The notes below the pieces were generated by a model. It did not search any database. It had not been told where the DNA came from and saw only the letters and a list, made by a program, of their open reading frames with translations. Positions 26,242 to 34,568 of a stretch of DNA of 62,030 nt are shown here, in pieces. The DNA lies in NCBI GenBank assembly GCA_021776135.1, contig JAJFGL010000052.1, forward strand, positions 1-62,030, given 5' to 3'. The DNA is from Kiloniellaceae bacterium (GTDB lineage: Bacteria > Pseudomonadota > Alphaproteobacteria > Kiloniellales > J153). Each line of letters begins with the position of its first letter. Position 1 is the first letter of the stretch. The position numbers and the translations under genes are program-made.

Positions 26242-27981
26242 TCAGGCGACCCGGTCGCCTTTCTCGATCTTGGCCGCGCGGTTATCGACCGCGGGCAGCA
26301 TCTTCGCCGGGTCTCTGGTAACCACCACGTCCAGGACGCTGGGCCGCGCCGTTTCGGCCATGGCGGCGGCCAGGGCAGGGGCGATGTCATCGGGGCTTTC
26401 CACCCTGATGCCATGGCAATCGTAGGCCTTGGCGATCTCGGCGTAATTCTTTTCCGATAGATCGCTCGATTGATAATTGCCCTTGCCGTACATCAAGTGC
26501 TGCAAGGCTTTCACATAGCCCGAGGCGGCGTTGTTGACGATGACCAGGGTAAAGCCGAGGCCGAGGCGTTTCGCGGTTTCCAACTCCCCCGCGACCATGT
26601 TGAAACCGCCGTCGCCGGTGACGGCCACGACCTTGCGGCCGGGCGCCGCCAACTGGGCCCCCATGGCGCCGGGCAGGCCGTAACCGATGGAGGCGAAGCC
26701 CCGGTCGGGCACGAAGAAACGCCCCGGCAGCTTGGTGTCGAATATCAGACCGCCCCAGTGGGCGGCGAAACCGCCATCGGCCACCAGCAAGCCGTCCTCG
26801 GGCAGGCCCAAACTGATTTCGTGCATCAGGCGGGCCATGTTGATGGGCGTCTCGCCGGAATTAAGCCGTTCGGCGACCGAGGCGCGCCAGGTCTTCATGG
26901 CGGCCTGTATTTCCTGGGCGTAAGCCGCCCGGTTTTTCCGCATGTCTTCGCCGTCGCTTGCCAGGGCCGGGATCAGGTCTTCCAAGGTCGCCTTGGCGTC
27001 GCCCCACAGGCGGATTCGTGCCGCCATGGTGCGCTCGAATTCCTCGGCGGCGATATCCAGGTGAATGGTGACCTTGCCGGCGGACGGCACCTGATAGCGC
27101 TTGGTGGCGATCTCCCCCAGCTTGCATCCGATCGCCAGCAGGCAGTCGGATTTTTCGATCATGCCGTTGGCGATGCGGTCGTAGCGGCCGAACAAGCCCA
27201 GGCTGAGCGGATGGGTGCAGGCTATGGCGCCCTTGCCGGTCATGGTGTGGGCGACGGGGATGCTCGCCAGTTCCGCCAGTTCCTGAAGCTGCACGGCGGC
27301 GCCGGAAATATGCACGCCGCCGCCCGCCAGGATCAACGGGCGTTCCGCCTTGCGTAGTAAGTCAAGCGCCTGGGCGAAATCTCCGGCGTCAGGGCGGCAG
27401 CGTATGGCGGGCGCCCGGTAGCGCTCGGCCTCCACCTCGAACGCGCCCGGGTCGTAATCGTAGAGGCCGTGGCTGATGTCTTCGGGAACCACCAGGACCA
27501 CCGGGCCCGGCCGGCCGCTGGCCGCAATGGTGAAGGCGCGCTTGACCAGTTCGGGAATGCGCTTGATGGATTCCACCCGGATCAAGTCCTTGCACGCCGG
27601 GCGCAGTATTTCTTCCTGCCGCGCTTCCTGGGTCATGTTTTTCCAGGCGTGATCCCGGTGACTGCCGGCGACGATCGCCACCAGGGCGGTGCCGGCGTTC
27701 AGGGCTTCGACCAGGCCGGTGACTAGGTTGGTCGCGCCCGGCCCCAGGGTGGCGTCCACCACCCCGACCTTGCCCGTGACCTTGGCCCAGGCATCGGCGG
27801 CGAAGACGCCGCAGCGTTCGTCGTTGATGAGGGTATGTTTCATCCCCAGGCGCCGAATGGCATCGTAAAAGGGCAGGAGTTGGAACCCGCCCATGCCGAA
27901 CATGACCTCCGCGCCGCAGGCTTGCAGGGTGCGCGCTATGGCCTCGCCGCCGGTCAGTTCCATATTGGTCGTCTTGGTCAT
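26242..27981 (-). CDS. Acetolactate-synthase-like thiamine diphosphate enzyme
   Basis: A 579-residue enzyme with the three domains of the AHAS/POX/benzoylformate decarboxylase superfamily. It has the catalytic Glu E55 in NDERCG and the cofactor motif GDGGF from 456 ending in VNN. The mid domain has DUF-like FAD-site remnants only. It is not a clear IlvB, and no regulatory IlvN subunit is encoded nearby. It is the last gene of an operon with two E1-type genes (5-base gap to the beta subunit). Carboligase or decarboxylase activity on a 2-oxoacid is expected; the substrate is unknown. Confidence 0.85.
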   Translation of the reverse strand: MTKTTNMELTGGEAIARTLQACGAEVMFGMGGFQLLPFYDAIRRLGMKHTLINDERCGVFAADAWAKVTGKVGVVDATLGPGATNLVTGLVEALNAGTALVAIVAGSHRDHAWKNMTQEARQEEILRPACKDLIRVESIKRIPELVKRAFTIAASGRPGPVVLVVPEDISHGLYDYDPGAFEVEAERYRAPAIRCRPDAGDFAQALDLLRKAERPLILAGGGVHISGAAVQLQELAELASIPVAHTMTGKGAIACTHPLSLGLFGRYDRIANGMIEKSDCLLAIGCKLGEIATKRYQVPSAGKVTIHLDIAAEEFERTMAARIRLWGDAKATLEDLIPALASDGEDMRKNRAAYAQEIQAAMKTWRASVAERLNSGETPINMARLMHEISLGLPEDGLLVADGGFAAHWGGLIFDTKLPGRFFVPDRGFASIGYGLPGAMGAQLAAPGRKVVAVTGDGGFNMVAGELETAKRLGLGFTLVIVNNAASGYVKALQHLMYGKGNYQSSDLSEKNYAEIAKAYDCHGIRVESPDDIAPALAAAMAETARPSVLDVVVTRDPAKMLPAVDNRAAKIEKGDRVA

Positions 27982-27986
27982 GGGTT

Positions 27987-28964
27987 CTATTTACCTACGG
28001 CGCGCCGCGCGGCCCCGGCGATCATGGCCGCGGTCACGCGAAGCTTGTTTTCCAGGTTGGGGGCATAGGCGATCAAGGATCGCGGGGATCCCAATCTGAT
28101 CGGCGGGGTTTTGAGTTTATCCCCGGCCCGCTCGGCCACGGTGGCGACGATTTCGGCCCCGAATCCGCCCACCGCCACCGCCTCGTGGGCGACCAGCAAG
28201 CGGCCCGTGCGTTCGACGCTGTCCAAGACCATGGCCTTGTCCCAGGGCCAGAGGCAGCGTAGATCGATAACCTCGGCGTTTATGCCGTCCTCGGCCAGAA
28301 TCGCGGCGGCCGCGCTTGCCTGATGGACGCACCCCGACCAGGACACGATAGTGATGTCGCCGCCTTCGCGCAGACGCTTGGCGGTGCCCAGTTCCACCGG
28401 CGCGGCGTCGAGGTCGACCTCGCCTTCCAGCGCCCAGTAGTCCTTGTGCTCCATGTAAACCACCGGGTCGTCGCAGGCGATGGCGGCGCTCAGAAGGCTG
28501 AAATTATCCTGGGGCTGGGACGGGCAGACCACCACCAGGCCGGGGATATGGGTGTACCAGCTTTCCAGGGACTGGGAATGCTGGGCGGCGGAGGAGCGCC
28601 ACATGCCGATGGGTTCGCGTATGACCATGGGGGCGCGCGATTGGCCGCCGAACATGAACCGTGTCTTGGCCACCTGATTGACCAGCTCGTCGATGGCGCA
28701 GAGGGCGAAATCGGAAAACCGCATTTCCACGATGGGGCGGGTGCCGACCATGGCGGCGCCGAAGGCGGCGCCCAGAATGCAGCTTTCGGAAATGGGGGCG
28801 TCGGAGATACGCGCCGCGCCGAATTCTTCCACCAGGCCCTTATACTGGCCGAACACGCCACCACGCCCCAAGTCCTCACCCACGCACCAGACCTTATCGT
28901 CTTCGCGCATGGCCTTGGCCACGGCTTGGCGCGAGGCTTCCATGTAGGTCATGACCGCCATCAA
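27987..28964 (-). CDS. 2-oxoacid dehydrogenase E1 component, beta subunit
   Basis: A 325-residue transketolase-like subunit (pyrimidine-binding and C-terminal domains) of the pyruvate/acetoin dehydrogenase E1 type. Visible motifs are VWCVGEDLGRGGVFGQYKGL with the catalytic Glu, APISESCILGAAFGAAM, and the end region VSWSGCVHQA followed by DLRCLWPWD. It overlaps the alpha-subunit gene by four bases and precedes the acetolactate-synthase-like gene. No E2 or E3 gene lies in this window, so it may act without a lipoyl partner or borrow one from elsewhere. Confidence 0.88.
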   Translation of the reverse strand: MMAVMTYMEASRQAVAKAMREDDKVWCVGEDLGRGGVFGQYKGLVEEFGAARISDAPISESCILGAAFGAAMVGTRPIVEMRFSDFALCAIDELVNQVAKTRFMFGGQSRAPMVIREPIGMWRSSAAQHSQSLESWYTHIPGLVVVCPSQPQDNFSLLSAAIACDDPVVYMEHKDYWALEGEVDLDAAPVELGTAKRLREGGDITIVSWSGCVHQASAAAAILAEDGINAEVIDLRCLWPWDKAMVLDSVERTGRLLVAHEAVAVGGFGAEIVATVAERAGDKLKTPPIRLGSPRSLIAYAPNLENKLRVTAAMIAGAARRAVGK

Positions 28965-29959
28965 AAGGGCTCGTGCAGGGGGCTGCCGATATCCTGAACG
29001 TCCGTGAAGGCCGTGGCTTCCTCCGGCCAGGGGGTCGCGGCCGCCTCGACAAGGGCCGCTTGCATTTCCCGCCCGGCCTCCTGGCGCAGCTTGTCCATCT
29101 CTTCGGTGCTTATGCCGGCCAGGGCCAGGGTATCGCGCAGGCGGGCGATGGGGTCGTTATCGCGGATCATGGCCTCGGCTTCGCCCTCGGGGCGGTAGAG
29201 GGCGGGGTCGCTGGCCGTGTGCCCGGCCTGGCGGTAGGTGAGAGTGTGAAGCAGCTCCGGCCCGCCGCCGGCCCGGACCCGGGCCATGGCCGCCCGGGCG
29301 GTGGCGATGACCTCCAAGATATCGTTGCCGTCGATTTGCTGGGCCGGAAGTCCCAGGCCCTTGGCCCGCGCGGCGGCGCCCTCGCCGGCGGTCATGGTCT
29401 TGGTGTTCGTGGATGCGGAATATCGATTGTCTTCGCACACGAACAAAACCGGCAGATTGAAGACCTTGGCCCAATTCAGGCCTTCCAGAAAGGTGCCGCG
29501 ATTGACCGCCCCGTCGCCGAAAATACAGCATACGATGCGCTCGCCGCCCTGCAGCTTGACGCCGTGGGCGGCGCCGGCGGCAATGACGATGGGCGCGCCG
29601 ACCACGCCGTTGGCGCCAAGCATGCCGACGCCGAAATCGGCGATGTGCATGGAGCCGCCCTTGCCGCCGCAGCATCCGCCCTGGCGGCCGAGCAATTCGC
29701 GCATCATGGCCAGGCTATGGGCCCCCTTGGCCAGGGTGTGCCCATGGCCCCGGTGGGTGGAGAGCAGAAGATCGTCCTTGCGCAGCGCCTTGACCACCCC
29801 GGCGCCCGCCGCTTCCTGGCCGATGGAGAGGTGAATGGCGCCCAGGACCAGTTTGTCCTCCGCCGCCTTGTTCGCCTGATGCTCGAAGGCGCGTATGCGT
29901 TCCATGGTGGAGAGGAGGTCCAGGGCCTCCGCCCGATCGAAGTTCGCGGCCTCGCTCAT
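28961..29959 (-). CDS. 2-oxoacid dehydrogenase E1 component, alpha subunit
   Basis: A 332-residue E1-alpha with the TPP motif GDG at 148-150 through EDN at 176-178. It also has HLSIGQEAAGAG, STHRGHGHTLAKG and GGKGGSMHI, typical of acetoin/pyruvate dehydrogenase alpha chains. RQAGHTASDP follows in the phosphorylation-loop region. It is the first gene of a three-gene TPP operon, with a good promoter at 30044-30072. A similar subunit in acetoin dehydrogenases needs an E2; none is near. The true 2-oxoacid or acyloin substrate is not evident. Confidence 0.88.
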   Translation of the reverse strand: MSEAANFDRAEALDLLSTMERIRAFEHQANKAAEDKLVLGAIHLSIGQEAAGAGVVKALRKDDLLLSTHRGHGHTLAKGAHSLAMMRELLGRQGGCCGGKGGSMHIADFGVGMLGANGVVGAPIVIAAGAAHGVKLQGGERIVCCIFGDGAVNRGTFLEGLNWAKVFNLPVLFVCEDNRYSASTNTKTMTAGEGAAARAKGLGLPAQQIDGNDILEVIATARAAMARVRAGGGPELLHTLTYRQAGHTASDPALYRPEGEAEAMIRDNDPIARLRDTLALAGISTEEMDKLRQEAGREMQAALVEAAATPWPEEATAFTDVQDIGSPLHEPF

Positions 29960-30043
29960 GCCTGGGTGTCCTATCTAGGGCCTGGAATGCGCGGCGGTGC
30001 GCCACGGAAATGTCCCAGTAATTGGAACGGTTTATTGGCGAAT

Positions 30044-30072
30044 ATAAAATTCAATATTTACAATCCTGTCAA
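30044..30072 (-). promoter_or_regulatory. Promoter of the TPP-enzyme operon
   Basis: On the minus strand TTGACA (30067-30072), a 17-base spacer and TTTTAT (30044-30049), about 85 bases before the E1-alpha start. On the plus strand TTGGAA (30022-30027) and TATAAA (30043-30048) form a weaker candidate whose -10 box lies on the same bases, so the divergent promoters would overlap. Confidence 0.5.
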
Positions 30073-30094
30073 GCCGGCCCAGTCTTCGGCGGCG

Positions 30095-30898
30095 ATGCAA
30101 ACGGCGCCGATCCTGCTCGATTCGATTACCGATGCCGATCCCACGGTGGCCGGCAAGGTCGCGGTGTGCGGGTCTCACGGCGGCCTCTATCCGGCTTATC
30201 TGGCCGCGCGCGCCGGGCTGCGCGCGGTCATCTTCAACGATGCCGGTATGGGGCTGGAAGACGCGGGGGTCGCCGGCGTCATGGCCCTGGCCGAAGCGGG
30301 GGTCGCGGCGGCGGCGGCCTCGCACCTTAGCTGCCGAATCGGCGATGCCGCGGATAGTCTGCGGCGCGGCCGGATAAGCGCGGTCAACGCGCTGGCGCGT
30401 CTCTTGGGCGTCATCCCCGGCGAAGACGTTTCCAGCGCCGCCGAAAAACTCGCGGGGGCGAATTTTCCCGCCAAGCCCATGCCGCCGGTCAAGGAGGCGC
30501 GCCACATGGAAATCCTGGCAAGCACCGGGCGGGAAATCGTGCTGCTGGACTCCGCGTCCCTGATCGCCAGCCAAGATGCGGGCCGCATCGTGGTTACCGG
30601 CTCTCACGGCGGTCTTGTCGGCGCCGATCCCGCGCGGGCCATCAAGGCCGATGCCGCCTTCGCGGTCTATAACGATGCCGGTGTAGGCTGCGAGGATGCC
30701 GGGGTATCCAGGCTGGCGGCGCTGGATGCGCGCGGCATCGCCGCCGCCACAGTGGCTCATAGTACCGCCCGAATTGGCGATGCCGGATCGGCTTTCAACA
30801 CCGGCCACATATCCATGGCCAACTCTGGGGCCAAGGCCCTGAAGATAGAAATTGGCGAAACCCTGCAAGCGGCGCTTTCCAAAGTTCCACCTAGTTAA
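30095..30898 (+). CDS. Unrecognised protein made of two tandem copies of one domain
   Basis: 267 residues from ATG 30095, the only ATG after the divergent gene start. The protein is an internal duplication with an offset of about 145 residues. GSHGG is at 26-30 and 169-173, (F/Y)NDAG at 47-51 and 192-196, EDAG at 55-58 and 200-203, RIGDA at 81-85 and 226-230, and G(R/H)IS(A/M)(V/A)N at 92-98 and 237-243. There is no signal peptide or membrane segment, so it is cytoplasmic. I do not recognise the family. Gly, Asp, His and Asn in both signatures suggest two equivalent ligand sites. It is divergent from the TPP-enzyme operon and may share its regulation. Its stop is one base from the convergent TauE/SafE gene. 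Confidence 0.8.
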   Translation: MQTAPILLDSITDADPTVAGKVAVCGSHGGLYPAYLAARAGLRAVIFNDAGMGLEDAGVAGVMALAEAGVAAAAASHLSCRIGDAADSLRRGRISAVNALARLLGVIPGEDVSSAAEKLAGANFPAKPMPPVKEARHMEILASTGREIVLLDSASLIASQDAGRIVVTGSHGGLVGADPARAIKADAAFAVYNDAGVGCEDAGVSRLAALDARGIAAATVAHSTARIGDAGSAFNTGHISMANSGAKALKIEIGETLQAALSKVPPS

Positions 30899-30899
30899 A

Positions 30900-31655
30900 T
30901 TAAAATTGGCGCAGCAGGATAGCCGTCAGCATAAACCCGCCGACCCCGATAAGAACCACGGCCACCACGCCATGCAGGAGCTTGCGCGGGATCGCGTGGG
31001 CCAGGTTGGCGCCGATGCCAACGCCGGCCGCCAAGGTCACCGCCAAGAGGATGCCGAGCGCCAGGTCGAGCTCGCCATAGAAATAGTTACCGGCGGTGGC
31101 CAGGGCGGCGATGGGAAACTGTATGGCCTGGCTCAGGCCGATGGCGGTCAAGATGGGCACCTGCAGCCACAGCAGGACCGGGACCAGGACCAGAGGCCCG
31201 CCGGTGCCGGTCAAGGCGGAGGCGAAACCCGTGACCGCGCCGATGGAAATCAGGGCCGCGGTGGAAAGCTTCGGCACCTCGCCGGCGCCGCCCCGCTGGC
31301 CGAATATGGCGTGGAGGCCGGCCGAGGCCGCCAGCAAGCCGATAAAGACTTCGAGAATAAGCGGCGCGACGGTGTTGCTCGCCCAGGCGCCCGCCCAGGC
31401 GGCGGGCATGGCGCCGGCGCAAAGCCAGAGGGCCATGGGCCAGCGGATCGACTTGCGCCGGGCGTAGATGGCGGCCCCGGCGGCGCCGGTCAAAAGATAC
31501 CCCATCATGGCGGCCGAGATGGCTGTCGGTATGGCAATCCCGCCCAAATAGCTGAGCGCCGGCACCAGCATGACCCCGCCGATCCCGATGCAACCGATAA
31601 ATATACCGATCGTAAGCCCAAGAGCGCCTAGCGGGACCAAGCCGAGCAAAACCAC
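30900..31655 (-). CDS. TauE/SafE-family permease
   Basis: A 251-residue membrane protein with about eight hydrophobic segments and the family repeat GxxxGxxxG-rich helices (for example FIGCIGIGGVMLVPALSYLGG in the first half and SIGAVTGFASALTGTGGPLVLVPVL in the second). The family (DUF81) includes sulfite, sulfoacetate and other anion exporters. It is convergent with the tandem-domain gene (one base between stops), so a sulfonate or organic-anion theme for this cluster is conceivable but unproven. Confidence 0.82.
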   Translation of the reverse strand: MVLLGLVPLGALGLTIGIFIGCIGIGGVMLVPALSYLGGIAIPTAISAAMMGYLLTGAAGAAIYARRKSIRWPMALWLCAGAMPAAWAGAWASNTVAPLILEVFIGLLAASAGLHAIFGQRGGAGEVPKLSTAALISIGAVTGFASALTGTGGPLVLVPVLLWLQVPILTAIGLSQAIQFPIAALATAGNYFYGELDLALGILLAVTLAAGVGIGANLAHAIPRKLLHGVVAVVLIGVGGFMLTAILLRQF

Positions 31656-31890
31656 CTCCAGTTGTCTGTGCCTCTAGGCTTGGGAAAGGGCCTATACCAA
31701 GGAGCGTTGCCGCCTGCATAAGGCATACCTGGATGAGGGGGAAGCGGGCAAGCCAAGGGCCGCCGGATGCGGCCCCGGCCCTAATACATATCAAGTTAGG
31801 TTAACCAGCCTCAGCAAGGGAACAGTAGTGCGCGCAGGTCGAATAGGTTAAAGTAATACGACGTATTTGCCGTAGGGTATCAGGATCGCC

Positions 31891-33477
31891 ATGCAACCGG
31901 CCAGTATAAGCCTGCCAAGCGCCAACAAGCGTTTTTCCGCGCCCATCGTTATTTCGACAGCCCTCGTGGCTGCCGGCATCGGTATTCTTTATTGGGGCGG
32001 ACTGGCGGATATGCTCCAGGCCTGGTCGCGCGAAGAATACAGCCACGGCTACATCATACCCATTCTGGCCGCTTACCTTTTCGTACGCAGACTGCCGAAC
32101 GCCCTGGACGCCGCGCCGACCAAGCAGTGGATGGGCCCGGTCATCGCCGTGCCCGCGGTGATCCTGGGATTGATCGGATCCCTGAGCGATATCCCGGACA
32201 TCGCGCAATACGGATTTCTTCTATCCGTGGTCGCCGTGTCCGTGTCGCTCTTTGGGCTGCGTTCCACCATGCTGCTATGGGTGCCGCTGGTTTATCTGGT
32301 ATTCATGGTGCCGTTTCCCCAGATCATCTACCTTAAACTTTCGACCGGCCTGCAGCTCTTGTCTTCGCAGCTTGGCGTGGCTTTGATCCGCTTGGCGGAC
32401 ATCTCCGTGTTTCTCGAAGGCAACGTCATCGACCTGGGGGTTTATAAGCTCCAGGTCGTCGAGGCATGCAGCGGCCTTCGCTATCTCTTTCCGCTTATGA
32501 GTTTCGGTTTCCTGTTCGCGGTTTTGTACCAGGGGCCGCGTTGGCACAAGCTGGTTCTGTTCCTGTCCACGATCCCCATCACCATAGGCATGAACAGTTT
32601 TCGAATAGCGGTTATCGGGGTTCTGGTCGAACGCTACGGCATCGAGAGCGGCGAAGGATTCCTGCACTTCTTCGAGGGCTGGGTCATCTTCATGGCCTGC
32701 CTCGCGATCCTCTTCCTCGAGGCATTGGTCTTGCTTAGCCTGAACGGTTCCCGCATGACGCTCGGCGACGCGCTCGATCTGCGGCTGCGCACGGACGCGT
32801 ACAGGCCCGGTTCGATCGCCGAACGCGGGAATGGCCGGGTCCTGGCGCTGAGCGCCGGTATTTTCATTCTCGGCGCCTTGCTCCTGCAGCTTAAACCGGA
32901 CGCACAAGCTGAACTGCCGGCGCGTCAAACTTTCGCGACATTTCCATCTGTCCTAGATGGCTGGCGCGGCCGGCAAAATATTTTGCCGTGGGACATCGCC
33001 GAGGTTCTTGGGGCCGACGATTACCTGCAGGCGAACTATGCCAAGCAAGGCCGGACGGCGGGCGTCAACCTCTTCATTGCCTTTTACGAGGCGCAAACCA
33101 GCGGGCGCGCCGTCCATTCGCCCGAGGTGTGCATACCGGGCGATGGCTGGGAAATCGGCGCCTTGGAGGCCTTGCCGATCGACCTTGCAGGCGGTCTGGC
33201 GGGGACTTTGACCGTCAACCGCGTGATCGTTCAAAAAGGCCTTACCCGGCAATTGGTTTACTACTGGTTCGAGCAACGCGGGCGCCAGCTCACGAACGAG
33301 TACGAGATCAAATGGCGGATTCTTGTCGATGGCATGACGCGCGGCCGCACCGACGGTTCCCTGGTTCGCCTTGTCACCCCGATCTCCGAAAACGGCGGGG
33401 AAGCGGCGGCGGATCGCCGGCTTGAAGAATTTCTGAACGCTGTCTACCCGGCCTTACCGGATTTCTTGCCGCAATAA
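31891..33477 (+). CDS. Exosortase fused to an EpsI domain (XrtD-like)
   Basis: 528-residue fusion. The N-terminal half (about 1-290) is an eight-helix exosortase, a membrane transpeptidase-like enzyme that processes PEP-CTERM-type sorting tails. Its catalytic Cys C193 is in EACSGLRYLFPL, R238 in NSFRIAV and H259 in LHFFEGW. The C-terminal part (about 320-520) is an EpsI-type domain with the signature HSPEVCIPGDGW (H409, C414). This fused form resembles the VPLPA-CTERM-specific exosortase XrtD known from alphaproteobacteria. No gene with a matching sorting tail is visible in this window. It opens the polysaccharide locus, and the preceding gap holds an AATACG-A-CGTATT palindrome at 31855-31867. 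Confidence 0.85.
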   Translation: MQPASISLPSANKRFSAPIVISTALVAAGIGILYWGGLADMLQAWSREEYSHGYIIPILAAYLFVRRLPNALDAAPTKQWMGPVIAVPAVILGLIGSLSDIPDIAQYGFLLSVVAVSVSLFGLRSTMLLWVPLVYLVFMVPFPQIIYLKLSTGLQLLSSQLGVALIRLADISVFLEGNVIDLGVYKLQVVEACSGLRYLFPLMSFGFLFAVLYQGPRWHKLVLFLSTIPITIGMNSFRIAVIGVLVERYGIESGEGFLHFFEGWVIFMACLAILFLEALVLLSLNGSRMTLGDALDLRLRTDAYRPGSIAERGNGRVLALSAGIFILGALLLQLKPDAQAELPARQTFATFPSVLDGWRGRQNILPWDIAEVLGADDYLQANYAKQGRTAGVNLFIAFYEAQTSGRAVHSPEVCIPGDGWEIGALEALPIDLAGGLAGTLTVNRVIVQKGLTRQLVYYWFEQRGRQLTNEYEIKWRILVDGMTRGRTDGSLVRLVTPISENGGEAAADRRLEEFLNAVYPALPDFLPQ

Positions 33478-33496
33478 AGCCGGACTTGAAAAGGCT

Positions 33497-33994
33497 TCAG
33501 GATCCCTTAATCAGGTCTCGAACGGCCTCTATGAGCCGGGTTTGCGCGAAGGGCTCGATCTTTTCCATGCGCACGCCGTGTTTCATGGCCGTTAAACGGT
33601 CGAGCTCCCGGGTCAAATCGTCCTCGTTCAAGGCGACAACGACCCCTGGCTTCGACTTCAGGTGACTCACCGTTGCGAACTGATGATCGTTACGATGCTC
33701 ATGCAGATGGCTGCGGCGCGGCAGGATCAGGATCGGTTTAGATAAGCTCATGGCGGTGATGATCGAGCCCATCCCGGCGTGCGCCACGATTAAATCGGCG
33801 GCGGCGAAGGCTTCCCGATATTTTGCCGGCGGTATATGGGCGGCCCATTGGAAATTTTGCGGCCGGTATCCCTGTGGGCCAGGGTCGGCGATCTGACCGA
33901 AGACGTCCCCAAATCCCCGTGCACCGCACCAGGCGTCAACCGTTTTTACCAGGCGGTCGAATGGCAATTGCGTTCCGACGGTCAGGAAGATCAT
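33497..33994 (-). CDS. Split glycosyltransferase, catalytic half (PssE/Alg13-like)
   Basis: A 165-residue protein corresponding to the C-terminal half of a GT28-type glycosyltransferase. It starts MIFLTVGTQLPFDRLV and has the nucleotide-sugar loop AHAGMGSIITAMSLSKPILILPR around residues 73-95. Paired with the overlapping upstream gene it forms a PssD/PssE or Alg14/Alg13-type enzyme, known to add glucuronate or GlcNAc to lipid-linked sugar. The ATG at 33994 overlaps the partner's stop by four bases, so both subunits are translated together. Confidence 0.85.
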   Translation of the reverse strand: MIFLTVGTQLPFDRLVKTVDAWCGARGFGDVFGQIADPGPQGYRPQNFQWAAHIPPAKYREAFAAADLIVAHAGMGSIITAMSLSKPILILPRRSHLHEHRNDHQFATVSHLKSKPGVVVALNEDDLTRELDRLTAMKHGVRMEKIEPFAQTRLIEAVRDLIKGS

Positions 33995-34488
33995 AGCACC
34001 GACCCACGGTACCGCGGCCCGCCGGACTGGCCTTGCGCACCGGCGAGATGTTCCCATTGGGTCAGCCAGAGATCGGCATGGCGGCCGGCGCGCTGGCCGG
34101 ACAGGGAAAGTTCCTGGGCATTGGCGATGCTGTCGATCCAGATTGTTTTCGCGCCCAACAACTTGGCGGCGCGGATCGCGAAGTAGCCGGGTGCGGCGCC
34201 GGTCGTGACGAGCGTGTCAGGCCGCGTGCGCAGGACGATCCAAAGTATTTGGCACAGTTGACGCAGCAGGCGGAGTTTCTGCCAGCGGTTGGCTTCGGTG
34301 ACCACGAAGTAGTCCGGGAGTTTTTGCCCACGCTCCTTGGCGTCCGCCTCGACTTCGGCCCGGTATCCGGGCTCGGTCGTGACATAGGACACATGACAAG
34401 CGTCCCAAGCCGGCCTGATTCGATACAGCTGGACCCAATGCCCGCCCCCCGAGGCAACGGCCATGACCTGGCGCGGTCTTTGCGTCAT
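33991..34488 (-). CDS. Split glycosyltransferase, membrane-anchoring half (PssD/Alg14-like)
   Basis: A 165-residue protein with the N-terminal SGGGHWVQLYRI signature of Alg14/PssD (residues 13-24), then a Rossmann-like acceptor-binding domain. The VTTGAAPGYFAIRAAKLLGAK segment near 95-115 resembles the N-terminal domain of MurG-type enzymes. It recruits the catalytic partner encoded right after it. The two genes overlap by four bases. Within the locus it follows the glycosyltransferase and polymerase genes on the minus strand. Confidence 0.83.
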   Translation of the reverse strand: MTQRPRQVMAVASGGGHWVQLYRIRPAWDACHVSYVTTEPGYRAEVEADAKERGQKLPDYFVVTEANRWQKLRLLRQLCQILWIVLRTRPDTLVTTGAAPGYFAIRAAKLLGAKTIWIDSIANAQELSLSGQRAGRHADLWLTQWEHLAGAQGQSGGPRYRGSVL

Positions 34489-34568
34489 CGTGAATGGGTC
34501 CGTATGCCCCGAAAGGGCTTTAGCGGCGTGTCTGGGAAGAAGTAAAATGCCATATCCACGATTAAGGC

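Noticed and set aside
28973-30094. Upstream extension of the two-domain protein's frame opposite E1-alpha
   Set aside because: The part before ATG 30095 is the antisense of the E1-alpha gene; the recognisable duplicated domains begin only after 30095.
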